Assembly (NCBI GenBank): GCA_023667315.1
Contig: JAMPAI010000001.1
Coordinates: 412,294 to 476,293, forward strand
DNA: 64,000 nucleotides
Origin: Ruminococcus flavefaciens
GTDB taxonomy: Bacteria; Bacteroidota; Bacteroidia; Bacteroidales; P3
Direction: 5' to 3'
Shown here: positions 33,520-41,669 of the stretch, piece after piece
Layout: every line of letters starts with the position of its first letter
Position numbering within the stretch: the first letter of the stretch is position 1
Notes under the pieces: model-generated
The model's database searches: none
Seen by the model: only the letters and a program-made list of their open reading frames with translations
Told to the model about the DNA's origin: nothing
Program-made: the position numbers and the translations under genes

Positions 33520-33608
33520 CGGAAACGGCAAAATGTTTTACTATGAAAATGTACAGAAACGGCAAAATGTTTTACTATAAAATTGTACGGAAATGGCAAA
33601 ATGTTTGC
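33520..33608 (-). repeat. Array of 34-bp direct repeats upstream of the second ATPase
   Basis: Two full copies (33520-33553 and 33554-33587) and a partial third (33588-33608). On the plus strand the shared core is GAAACGGCAAAATGTTTTAC with TAT and AAAATGTA following. The period is 11 bases longer than that of the 23-bp arrays, about one helical turn. The core does not match the 23-bp family apart from GCAAAA. Confidence 0.85.
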
Positions 33609-33659
33609 TTGAAACCAGCAGGCCCCGTGCAAGAGCAAGCGTACCCGCATTAACAGACT

Positions 33660-33692
33660 GCCGGAGGCATCGCCCGCAGCGTTCGGGCGCGC
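33660..33692. repeat. Truncated copy of the dispersed intergenic element
   Basis: GCCGGAGGCATCGCCCGCAG followed by CGTTCGGGCGCGC repeats the left end of the element at 23463 with about three differences. The hairpin chain and the GTTACTTTT palindrome are missing here. It lies between the second ATPase island and the typA promoter. Confidence 0.7.
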
Positions 33693-33749
33693 TATGGACA
33701 CAGAAGATATATGTGGGCGATGTTGCTTCGTTGATTACCTCAAATAATG

Positions 33750-33757
33750 TACCTTTG
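33750..33757 (+). promoter_or_regulatory. -7 promoter box of typA-lipA-lipB
   Basis: TACCTTTG, 21 bases before the typA ATG, matches TAnnTTTG. A TTG at 33731 is a little close (16-base spacer). Confidence 0.6.
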
Positions 33758-33777
33758 CAGCCGCAAAATCAACATCG

Positions 33778-35598
33778 ATGACAGAAATCAGAAACGTGGC
33801 GATCATTGCCCACGTCGATCACGGAAAGACGACCTTGGTGGACAGGATCCTCTATCAGTCCAACCTTTTCAGGGACAATCAGGAAAAGAAAGAACTCATT
33901 CTCGACAACAACGATCTGGAACGGGAACGCGGTATCACCATCCTTTCCAAGAACGTGGCGGTCCGCTACAAGAATACCAAGATCAATATCATCGACACGC
34001 CGGGCCACGCCGATTTCGGCGGCGAGGTGGAACGCGTGCTCAATATGGCCGACGGCGTTCTGCTGGTGGTCGATGCCTTCGAAGGCCCCATGCCCCAGAC
34101 CCGCTTCGTATTGCAGAAGGCCCTGCAGCTGAACCTTAAGCCCATCGTGGTCATCAACAAGGTGGACAAGCCCAACTGCGACCCCGAACTGACACAGGAA
34201 AAGGTGTTCGACCTTATGTTCAGCCTCGGCGCCACCGAAGACCAGCTCGATTTCCCCACCGCTTTCGGTTCCTCCAAGAACGGCTGGATGAGCGAAGACT
34301 GGCGCAAGCCTACCACCGACATCACCTATCTGCTTGACCTTATCCTCAAATACATTCCCACGCCCAAGGTGGAAGAAGGCACGACCCAGATGATGGTTAC
34401 CTCGCTGGACTACTCCTCCTACATAGGCCGTATCGCCGTGGGACGTCTTACGCGCGGCACCCTGCAGGCCGGGCAGAACGTGAGCCTGGTGAAGCGCGAC
34501 GGCAAGATCGAGAAGCAGAAGATAAAGGAACTCTACGTGTTCGAAGGCTTGGGCAAGGAAAAGGTGAAGACGCCCGTGGAAGCCGGTGAGATCTGCGCCG
34601 TGATGGGGCTGGAAGACTTCGAGATCGGCGACACGGTGGCCGACTTCGAGAATCCGGAAGCCTTGAAGCCCATTTCGGTGGATGAGCCCACCATGAGCAT
34701 GCTCTTTACCATCAACAACTCGCCTTTCTTCGGAAAGGACGGCAAATATGTCACCTCCCGCCACGTGCGCGAACGCCTCGAAAAGGAACTGGAAAAGAAC
34801 CTGGCCCTGCGCTTGGAAGACACCGGTTCGCCCGATGCCATTCTGGTCTATGGCCGCGGCATCCTCCATCTTTCGGTGCTTATCGAGACCATGCGCCGCG
34901 AGGGGTACGAACTGCAGGTGGGTCAGCCGCAGGTCATCATCAAGGAAATCGACGGAGTCAAGTGCGAGCCTATGGAAGAGCTCACGATCGTGGTTCCCGA
35001 AGAGTTCTCGGGCAAGGCCATCGAGATGGCCACCCAGCGCAAGGGCGAGATCAAGTCGATCGAGACCCAGTCCGACCGTACCCATATCATCTTCAGCATT
35101 CCCGCCCGCGGTATGATAGGCTTGCGCAACAACGTGCTCACCGCCACCGAGGGTGAGGCGGTCATGGCCAGCCGTTTCGACGGCTTCGCGCCTTGGAAGG
35201 GCGAGATCGGCACGCGCCGCAACGGGGCGCTGGTGGTTATGGAAACCGGCACAGCCTACGCTTATGCCATCGACAAGCTGCAGGACAGGGGCACGTTCTT
35301 TATCGACCCCAACGAAGAAGTGTACGCCGGACAGGTAATCGGCGAGCACATCCGTCTCGACGACCTGGTGGTGAACGTCTGCAAGAGCAAGAAGCTTACC
35401 AACATGCGGGCTTCGGGAGCCGACGAGGCCACCCATATCGCGCCGGCGCGCAAGATGTCGCTCGAAGAATTCATGGAATACATCGGCCCCGACGAATATC
35501 TCGAAATCACACCCCAGCACCTGCGTCTGCGCAAGATTATCTTAGACGAGAACGAACGCAAGCGTCAGGCCAAACGCGCCGAGGGCGCCGAAAAATAG
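33778..35598 (+). CDS. typA: Ribosome-associated translational GTPase TypA/BipA
   Basis: EF-G-like GTPase that binds ribosomes and helps 50S assembly and stress adaptation. G1 is [11 protein letters not shown]3 DTPGHADFGGE and G4 NKVD; the switch segment ERERGITIL is typical. The C-terminal half carries the TypA-specific part (RRNGALVVMETGTAYAYA and KMSLEEFMEYIGPDEYLEITP). Length 606 residues. The gene starts at the first ATG after its promoter. lipA follows after 5 bases, so the GTPase and lipoate genes are one transcript. Confidence 0.97.
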   Translation: MTEIRNVAIIAHVDHGKTTLVDRILYQSNLFRDNQEKKELILDNNDLERERGITILSKNVAVRYKNTKINIIDTPGHADFGGEVERVLNMADGVLLVVDAFEGPMPQTRFVLQKALQLNLKPIVVINKVDKPNCDPELTQEKVFDLMFSLGATEDQLDFPTAFGSSKNGWMSEDWRKPTTDITYLLDLILKYIPTPKVEEGTTQMMVTSLDYSSYIGRIAVGRLTRGTLQAGQNVSLVKRDGKIEKQKIKELYVFEGLGKEKVKTPVEAGEICAVMGLEDFEIGDTVADFENPEALKPISVDEPTMSMLFTINNSPFFGKDGKYVTSRHVRERLEKELEKNLALRLEDTGSPDAILVYGRGILHLSVLIETMRREGYELQVGQPQVIIKEIDGVKCEPMEELTIVVPEEFSGKAIEMATQRKGEIKSIETQSDRTHIIFSIPARGMIGLRNNVLTATEGEAVMASRFDGFAPWKGEIGTRRNGALVVMETGTAYAYAIDKLQDRGTFFIDPNEEVYAGQVIGEHIRLDDLVVNVCKSKKLTNMRASGADEATHIAPARKMSLEEFMEYIGPDEYLEITPQHLRLRKIILDENERKRQAKRAEGAEK

Positions 35599-35603
35599 AA
35601 GCC

Positions 35604-36458
35604 ATGCAGAACAGCCGCCGAAAGCCCGACTGGCTCAAGATAAAGCTGCCGATGGGCGAGTTGTCGCGCAAGGTGCAGGACACCATCAACAGCAACAACC
35701 TGCACACCATCTGCACCAGCGGCCGTTGCCCCAACCAAGGCGAATGCTGGGGCTGCGGCACGGCCACCTTTATGATCGGCGGTGATATCTGCACGCGTGG
35801 CTGCCGTTTCTGCAACGTCACCACCGGCAAGCCGCTGCCCTTGGATTCGGAAGAACCGCAGCATATCGCCGACTCGATAAGCCTGCTGCAGCTCAAGCAC
35901 GCGGTCATCACCTCGGTGGACCGCGACGACCTGCCCGATCTCGGGGCGAACCATTGGGCGCAGGTAATCAGGGCCGTTAAGCAAAAGAACCCGCAGGTAA
36001 GCATGGAGGTGCTGATTCCCGACTTCCAGTCGCGCACGGAATTGATCGATCTGGTAATCGCGCAGAAACCCGAAGTGATCTCGCACAATATGGAGACCGT
36101 GCGCCGGCTCACGCCTTCGATCCGCAGCAAGGCCACCTACGACGGTTCGCTGCAGGTTATCGGACATATCGCCAAGAGCGGCATCACGGCCAAGAGCGGC
36201 ATCATGCTCGGCTTGGGCGAGACCCGTGGGGAGATATTGCAGGTGATGGACGACCTGCTGTCTGTGGGCTGTTCGGTGATGACCATCGGGCAGTATCTGC
36301 AGCCCACCGCGCAGAATGTGGAGGTGCAGGAATACGTTACGCCCGAAACATTCGCCGAATATGCGCGTATCGGAAAGGAAAAAGGCTTCCGTTGCGTGGA
36401 GAGCGGCCCCCTGGTGCGTTCCAGCTATCACGCCGAACGCCACGTCTGCAAACCGTAA
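35604..36458 (+). CDS. lipA: Lipoyl synthase
   Basis: Radical SAM enzyme inserting two sulfurs at C6 and C8 of the protein-bound octanoyl chain. Both clusters are visible: the auxiliary cluster motif CTSGRCPNQGEC and the radical SAM motif CTRGCRFC. The C-terminal RSSYHAE contains the conserved Ser that ligates the auxiliary cluster. The start is the ATG at 35604 (MQNSRRKPDWLKIKLPMG), giving 284 residues, normal for the family. It lies directly upstream of lipB (27-base gap), which makes the octanoyl substrate. Confidence 0.97.
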   Translation: MQNSRRKPDWLKIKLPMGELSRKVQDTINSNNLHTICTSGRCPNQGECWGCGTATFMIGGDICTRGCRFCNVTTGKPLPLDSEEPQHIADSISLLQLKHAVITSVDRDDLPDLGANHWAQVIRAVKQKNPQVSMEVLIPDFQSRTELIDLVIAQKPEVISHNMETVRRLTPSIRSKATYDGSLQVIGHIAKSGITAKSGIMLGLGETRGEILQVMDDLLSVGCSVMTIGQYLQPTAQNVEVQEYVTPETFAEYARIGKEKGFRCVESGPLVRSSYHAERHVCKP

Positions 36459-36485
36459 TCTTTTCTGAAAAAGTAATCTTGTATC

Positions 36486-37160
36486 ATGGTTCCCTGCCGT
36501 TTCGAAAATCTGGGTCTGCGCTCCTACCGCGAGGTTTGGGATTTACAGGAAAAGACCCTGGAAGAGGTGAAACAGGCCAAATTACAGGGAAAAATGGGGC
36601 GGAACCGTCTGTTTTTCGTGGAACATCCGCCCGTGTTCACGGTGGGGCGCAGCGGCAAAGACAGCAATATGCTCGCCTCGGCCGCGCTGCTGCAATCCAA
36701 GAACGCCGAGTTTATCCATATCGACCGGGGCGGGGACGTTACCTTTCACGGGCCGGGTCAATTGGTGGGCTATCCGATTTTCAACCTGGAGGAATTTCCC
36801 TTGGGCGTAAAGGCCTATGTAGATAAGATAGAGGAAGTGGTTATCCGCAGCATGGCGCAATACGGCATTGTTTGCGAACGCCTGCAAGGTGCCACGGGTG
36901 TCTGGATAGAGGCGCACACGCCCCGTGCCCGCAAGATCTGCGCCATCGGGGTCAAGTGCTCGCGCTACGTTACCATGCACGGCTTCGCGCTCAACGTAAA
37001 TACCGACCTGTCGTATTTCAACCTCATAAACCCCTGTGGCTTTACCGACAAAGGCGTTACCTCCATGCAGAAAGAACTGGGCGAAGTTCAAGACTTTGCC
37101 GCAGTCTGCGCCACGGTTCGCCGGAACTTCGCCCAGGTGTTCGGCCTGGAGTTCCGCTAG
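36486..37160 (+). CDS. lipB: Octanoyl-[acyl-carrier-protein]:protein octanoyltransferase
   Basis: Moves an octanoyl group from ACP to the lipoyl domain of 2-oxoacid dehydrogenases or GcvH. RGGDVTFHGPGQLVGYPIFNL is the LipB signature. The catalytic pair is supported by KICAIGVKCS (Lys) and NPCGF (Cys), with HGFALNVNTDLSYFN between them. The length of 224 residues is usual. It forms with lipA a complete endogenous lipoate pathway downstream of typA. Confidence 0.96.
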   Translation: MVPCRFENLGLRSYREVWDLQEKTLEEVKQAKLQGKMGRNRLFFVEHPPVFTVGRSGKDSNMLASAALLQSKNAEFIHIDRGGDVTFHGPGQLVGYPIFNLEEFPLGVKAYVDKIEEVVIRSMAQYGIVCERLQGATGVWIEAHTPRARKICAIGVKCSRYVTMHGFALNVNTDLSYFNLINPCGFTDKGVTSMQKELGEVQDFAAVCATVRRNFAQVFGLEFR

Positions 37161-37166
37161 CTTTGG

Positions 37167-37198
37167 TTTGGGGATGAGGAAAATTCGGATTAGTTTTG
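37167..37198 (+). promoter_or_regulatory. Promoter of the Stealth-GT92 operon
   Basis: TTTG at 37167-37170, a spacer of exactly 20 bases, and TAGTTTTG at 37191-37198, 25 bases before the ATG at 37224. Confidence 0.7.
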
Positions 37199-37223
37199 CG
37201 GGCAAACGCTAAAGGGCAGAAAG

Positions 37224-38216
37224 ATGGAGATAGATTTTATCGTGACCTGGGTGGATATGAATGCCCCCGAGTGGCAGCAGGAGTTCGCAAAGTATGCATC
37301 GCATAAGGATAACGAGAAAAACGGCGTTTCCGAAGCCCGTTTCCGCGATTACGGTTTCTTGAAATATTGGTTCCGGGGTGTGGAAAGATTCGCCCCGTGG
37401 GTGCGCAAGATACATTTCGTTACCTGCGGTCAGGCGCCCGGGTGGCTGGATGTCTCCAACCCGAAAATCCACTTGGTGAACCACCGGGATTTTATTCCGC
37501 AACAGTTCCTTCCTACCTATAATTCCGTGGTTATCGAACGGTATATGTACCGTATTCCCGGTCTGGCGGAACATTTCGTGTATTTCAACGACGACTTCTA
37601 TATAACGGATACCTTGCCTCAGGAACGTTTCTTTAAGGACGGCCTGCCTTGCGACATAGCGGCCTTTCAATACAATCCGGCATGGTCGCAGTGGTACAGG
37701 CGGATAAAGAATAACCTCAGGATCATCAACCGCCACTTCGACAAGCAGGAAGTGATGGCGCGTTTTCACGACAAATGGTTCGACCGGAGCTACGGTTCAC
37801 GGGCGCGTTGGAACTATTTGCTCAGGCCTTACGGCAAGTTCATCACGCTCCGCACGCCCCACAATGCCCAGCCGTATCTGAAGACCACTTTCGAGGAAGT
37901 CTGGGCCGTGGCCGAAAAGGAACTTACCGAAACCTCGGCGAACCGCTTCCGCGCCGTAACCGACTACACACCCGAACTCTTCCGCACCTGGCAGATTTGC
38001 CGGGGTAATTTCGAGCCCTACAACACCTATGCCGATACCAAGATGTTTCCGCTTATGATAAAGTCGCAGAAGGCCATCAAGGCGATACGGGAGCAGTCGT
38101 ACAGGTTGATATGCCTCAACGATAACGTGCATATACGCAATTACGCGCAGGTGATGGCCGATATAAAGGCGGCTTTCGACCATATATTGCCCGAAAAATC
38201 AAGTTTTGAGCGATGA
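37224..38216 (+). CDS. Stealth-family polysaccharide phosphotransferase (first)
   Basis: A 330-residue cytosolic protein of the Stealth family, which transfers hexose-1-phosphate from a nucleotide sugar in making capsular or surface polysaccharides and is shared with eukaryotic GlcNAc-1-phosphotransferase. Conserved regions: CR1 DFIVTWVD at the N-terminus; CR2 with RDYGFLKYWFRGVERFAPWVRKI and GWLD; then HFVYFNDDFYI; and CR4 near ICLNDNVH. The next gene, a GT92 enzyme, overlaps its stop by 4 bases (ATGA), so the two are coupled. The glycan made is unknown. Confidence 0.92.
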   Translation: MEIDFIVTWVDMNAPEWQQEFAKYASHKDNEKNGVSEARFRDYGFLKYWFRGVERFAPWVRKIHFVTCGQAPGWLDVSNPKIHLVNHRDFIPQQFLPTYNSVVIERYMYRIPGLAEHFVYFNDDFYITDTLPQERFFKDGLPCDIAAFQYNPAWSQWYRRIKNNLRIINRHFDKQEVMARFHDKWFDRSYGSRARWNYLLRPYGKFITLRTPHNAQPYLKTTFEEVWAVAEKELTETSANRFRAVTDYTPELFRTWQICRGNFEPYNTYADTKMFPLMIKSQKAIKAIREQSYRLICLNDNVHIRNYAQVMADIKAAFDHILPEKSSFER

Positions 38217-39094
38217 ACAAGGTGGCGGCCGAGATCATAGCGGGACTGATTCCCTGCAAGATGGCGAGGAACCGTTGGCGCGGCATATTGCGCTACGGGC
38301 TGTGCAATGCGTTGCGGCTGAGGCGCCGCATACGGAAAGATACATCCGGCCCCCGCTATTACCTGGCGGTTTGTGCCATCGCCAAAAACGAGGGGCCGTA
38401 TTTCAAGGAATGGATCGAGTGGCATCGGCGCATGGGCGTGGAAAAGTTCTATATCTACGACAACGAAAGCACCGACTGTACCCGCGAGGTTCTTGAACCC
38501 TATATCGCTTCGGGTTTGGTGGAATACCGTTATTTTCCGGGACACCGCATGCAGTTGGCTGCATACGACGATTGTTTGGAGAAATACCGTTTCGAGATGC
38601 GTTGGCTGGCCATTATCGACCTCGACGAGTTTATCGTTCCGGTGAAAGACAAGACGATTCCCGAATTTTTGTCCCGATTCGAAAATGCATCCGTTGTGGA
38701 ACTGAATTGGCTGGTTTACGGCAGCGGCGGTGCCAAGACAAAGGCGGAAGGCTGTGTGATGGAAAGATTTAAAAGGCATTCTTTGCCGGAGCATATATTG
38801 AACCGTCACGTTAAAAGCATCGTGAATCCTAAGCGTGTCTTTTCGGTAATCGGGTGCCATGAAGTGGCGCGTATATCGGGGTATGCCTACGATTCGCACG
38901 GCAATCCGATTAAAAGGAATTTCAGGGATCGTGCACCACAGCAAGATGTTATACGCATCAATCACTATGCGGTAAAATCGTACGAAGAGTTCTTGGGTAA
39001 GCGGGCTCGCGGACGAGCCCGTTGCAAACCGGAAAAGAAGCGTGGCTTCGACTATTTCGAGCAATACGACCTGAACGACATCGAGGAAAAATAG
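38213..39094 (+). CDS. Glycosyltransferase family 92 (DUF23)
   Basis: A 293-residue protein with the GT92 signature: AICKNE-like CAIAKNEGPYFKEWIEWH, VEKFYIYDNESTD and the metal-binding IIDLDEFIV. RINHYAVKSYEEFL is the typical C-terminal part. It opens with a basic stretch (about residues 17-43) and no signal peptide. The ATG overlaps the Stealth stop by 4 bases. It ends 7 bases before the convergent second Stealth gene. Donor and acceptor sugars are unknown (known GT92 members add galactose). Confidence 0.9.
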   Translation: MNKVAAEIIAGLIPCKMARNRWRGILRYGLCNALRLRRRIRKDTSGPRYYLAVCAIAKNEGPYFKEWIEWHRRMGVEKFYIYDNESTDCTREVLEPYIASGLVEYRYFPGHRMQLAAYDDCLEKYRFEMRWLAIIDLDEFIVPVKDKTIPEFLSRFENASVVELNWLVYGSGGAKTKAEGCVMERFKRHSLPEHILNRHVKSIVNPKRVFSVIGCHEVARISGYAYDSHGNPIKRNFRDRAPQQDVIRINHYAVKSYEEFLGKRARGRARCKPEKKRGFDYFEQYDLNDIEEK

Positions 39095-39101
39095 CCGTCC
39101 G

Positions 39102-40043
39102 TTACTTTTCAAACTTTGATTTCTCGGGAAACCGATGCTGTAAATATTCGGCAGCCCGTATCCCGTCGCTATCCGATGCAAACTGCGAGTCGTTCATACA
39201 GAAAAAGGTAGGATTGTATTTTTCTATTTCTTGGTACAACTCGTGTTTGTGTATGGGGAAGCGGAACGAAGTTTTCTGGCTTACATATTGCAGCTTGGCG
39301 CGCTTCTTTGCCAAAGCTGCGTAGGTGTAGATAATACGTTGCACATCGTTCGTGCTGCGGAGGTGATTGCTGAGTGTGGATGAGATGTCTTCTTTAAAAA
39401 TATTGGCCGTATCCATATAGTCGCTTTTAAGGAAGGCATCGATGTTATGATGTGGTTTGCTGTTGAAATAACGTCCATATTTCCTTTTTACAATAACGGC
39501 CGAATTTTTGATGGCTTGGATGTAATGTTCTAGATTTTTCTTAAGGATATGTGTTCTGTAGTATAAGAATAATTTCCGGAATCTCCTACGGTATAATCGC
39601 ATGATAGGAAGGCCTTCGGGAGTATAAAAGGTTGAGGGGGAAACCGGGCGGTTTAAAAACATATCATCATTGGCATATAGAAAGTGTTCCGATAAATCGG
39701 GAATCCTATATAGAAAGTGTTCGATGATATTGGAGTTGAAACAAGGAAGGCTTTGTGCCGGCAGGATGTCTGAGATGTCTACGATTTGCACTTTGGGATT
39801 GGATGTGTTCAACCATTGTGGAATCTGATCATCGGTAACGATAAAGATCTTGCGGATCCAAGGTGCATATATCGATACGGAGCGTAAATTGTACTTCAGC
39901 TCATCGTTATCGGAATAACGTCCTTTGCAATTTTCAGGGGTGTTTACATCGGCTTTTCCTAAGGCTGTGTTCCGTTTGGCACGCCATTTCGGGTCATTCC
40001 CATCAACCCATAGATAAACTAAATCTATATTCATTGAGTTCAT
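39102..40043 (-). CDS. Stealth-family polysaccharide phosphotransferase (second)
   Basis: A 313-residue homologue of the gene at 37224, on the opposite strand and clearly diverged. CR1 is IDLVYLWVDGNDPKW; CR2 reads RYSDNDELKYNLRSVSIYAPWI with RKIFIVTDDQIPQWLN; then HFLYANDDMFL and a C-terminal FFCMNDS in CR4. The start is the ATG at 40041-40043. The gene follows the two related glycosyltransferase genes with a 1-base gap. The DNA is more A/T-rich than its neighbours, in keeping with transfer as is common for surface-polysaccharide genes. It likely acts in the same polymer pathway. Confidence 0.9.
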   Translation of the reverse strand: MNSMNIDLVYLWVDGNDPKWRAKRNTALGKADVNTPENCKGRYSDNDELKYNLRSVSIYAPWIRKIFIVTDDQIPQWLNTSNPKVQIVDISDILPAQSLPCFNSNIIEHFLYRIPDLSEHFLYANDDMFLNRPVSPSTFYTPEGLPIMRLYRRRFRKLFLYYRTHILKKNLEHYIQAIKNSAVIVKRKYGRYFNSKPHHNIDAFLKSDYMDTANIFKEDISSTLSNHLRSTNDVQRIIYTYAALAKKRAKLQYVSQKTSFRFPIHKHELYQEIEKYNPTFFCMNDSQFASDSDGIRAAEYLQHRFPEKSKFEK

Positions 40044-40044
40044 G

Positions 40045-40845
40045 TTATTTCCTTTTTTCAATTCGTTGCCGTATAAACGGATATTTTTCGAGTATGGCGC
40101 GGAAAGCCGCATCGTTACGGTCTTGTCCCGATTTGAAATTAACGGTTTTAAGCGACAGTTCCTTGGGCTTGCCCAATCCTCGCGGTTTATTGTGAGGCCC
40201 GAAAGGTACCGGCAGTATCTTTTTTCCGTTGGCCACCGCGGCTGCCCAGAACCAGAAATCGTCGGCAGTGGGTGCCAGTTGCGCAAAAAGTTCCACGTCT
40301 ATCATGTCCGGTTTCAGCGAGTGCGGGGGATACAGCACACCCGCGCAGCCGGTCTGCATGCGGTCATAGCCGGGTTGAATCTTCTTGCCGAGAAAACTGT
40401 ACCACCTGAACTTATGCCATTTGCGGTAAGGTTTTTCCATCGCCACGCGTTTGGCCCGGTGTGCCAGTATGAAGTCGGGATATCGTTCGTGAAGTTTCAG
40501 CAGGCTACGCAGCATATCGGAGTGATAGTCCACGTCGTCGTCAACGGTTACGACAATGGCATCGGGAAAGTCTTGCAGTGCGGGAACCAGTTTGCGGTAG
40601 GAGCGAATATCCCGGTCGTAATTCCTTATTTCGAACACCGGATTTTCTTTTGCCAATGCGGTCAATTCTTCCGGCAGTCCCTTTTCCCCGAATTGGGAAA
40701 ACGTAAGGTAAAGCACCACCTTGTCGGGCAGTACGGAACCGGCAAGGATAGACTTCACGGCACCGATTGCATAGTGAATGGCCGCCGGAAAAGAGGTGAG
40801 CGATACGATGACCTGCTGTGGTTGCTTGTTCGGTTTCACATTCAT
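40045..40845 (-). CDS. Glycosyltransferase, tandem paralogue 1
   Basis: A 266-residue GT-A type enzyme. The opening QQVIVSLTSFPAAIHYAIGAVKSIL and the metal site IVVTVDDDVDYH are visible, with LYPPHSLKPDMID and PTADDFWFWAAAVANGKKILPVPFG later. The same order of motifs occurs in the next gene (about 60% similar by eye). The family is seen with Bacteroidales and streptococcal surface-glycan genes and is often called simply glycosyltransferase. The start follows that of its paralogue with an 11-residue longer N-terminus (MNVKPNKQP). Specificity unknown. Confidence 0.85.
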   Translation of the reverse strand: MNVKPNKQPQQVIVSLTSFPAAIHYAIGAVKSILAGSVLPDKVVLYLTFSQFGEKGLPEELTALAKENPVFEIRNYDRDIRSYRKLVPALQDFPDAIVVTVDDDVDYHSDMLRSLLKLHERYPDFILAHRAKRVAMEKPYRKWHKFRWYSFLGKKIQPGYDRMQTGCAGVLYPPHSLKPDMIDVELFAQLAPTADDFWFWAAAVANGKKILPVPFGPHNKPRGLGKPKELSLKTVNFKSGQDRNDAAFRAILEKYPFIRQRIEKRK

Positions 40846-40866
40846 GGTGATGCTGTTAAGGTACCG

Positions 40867-41646
40867 TTATTCGTCACGACTTGCTATAATCTGACGGATA
40901 TCGGGATAGTTTTCCAAGATGGCCTGCATGACGAGGGCATTGCGGTCTATTCCCGATTCTATATTGGTTTTCATCAGCGAAATGTCGAGAGGCTTGCCGC
41001 CGTAATGCAGTTTGTTCCGGCCAAAAGGAACGGGAACGATTTTTCTTCGGTTCGCCACGGCAGCCGCCCAGAACCATAGGTCATCGGCGGTTGGCGCTAT
41101 TTTGGAGTAAATTTTCACATCCAGCATTTCGGCTTTCAAGGAATGGGGGGGATAGAGTACGCCTCCGACACCTGTCAGGAGATTCTTGTAGCCGGCATGT
41201 ATTCGTTTGATTAGAAAATGATACCATTTGTATTTTTTCCACATAGAATAGGGTGCGTCTGGAATGATCCGCCTTACGCGGTGGGCCACGATGGCATCGG
41301 GCACTATCCGGTGAACTTTCAACAGGTCGCGCAGCATATGGCGGTGATAGAGCACGTCATCGTCTATTGTCACCACCACGGCTTCGGGAAAATCGTTGAG
41401 TGCGGGGATAAGTTTCTGGTAGGAGCGAAGGTCGGGATCGTTGTTCCGTATCTCGAAGATAGGATTGTTTTCTGCAAGTTTCAGTAGGTCTTGCGGGATT
41501 CCTATTTCTCCGAAATCCGGGAAGGTAAGGTAAAGCACCACCTTGTCAGGCAGTACGGAACCTTGCAGAATCGACTTCACGGCACCGATTGCATAGTGAA
41601 TGGCCGCCGGAAAAGAGGTGAGCGATACGATAACTTGCTGCTTCAT
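40867..41646 (-). CDS. Glycosyltransferase, tandem paralogue 2
   Basis: A 259-residue paralogue of the gene at 40045. It opens MKQQVIVSLTSFPAAIHYAIG, has the metal site VVVTIDDDVLYH, and LYPPHSLKAEMLD and PTADDLWFWAAAVANRRKIV. The first roughly 58 bases of shared sequence (41580-41637) are nearly identical to 40740-40815, although the rest has diverged, which points to gene conversion. It starts 23 bases after the SulP permease gene on the same strand, so co-transcription with that gene is possible. Confidence 0.85.
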   Translation of the reverse strand: MKQQVIVSLTSFPAAIHYAIGAVKSILQGSVLPDKVVLYLTFPDFGEIGIPQDLLKLAENNPIFEIRNNDPDLRSYQKLIPALNDFPEAVVVTIDDDVLYHRHMLRDLLKVHRIVPDAIVAHRVRRIIPDAPYSMWKKYKWYHFLIKRIHAGYKNLLTGVGGVLYPPHSLKAEMLDVKIYSKIAPTADDLWFWAAAVANRRKIVPVPFGRNKLHYGGKPLDISLMKTNIESGIDRNALVMQAILENYPDIRQIIASRDE

Positions 41647-41669
41647 TTTCGGTGTCGTTTTCCGTTCAT

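Noticed and set aside
33520-33608. Phage or plasmid attachment site / iteron origin
   Set aside because: Iteron-like appearance, but no replication initiator or integrase is nearby and the array sits in the promoter of a chromosomal ATPase gene.
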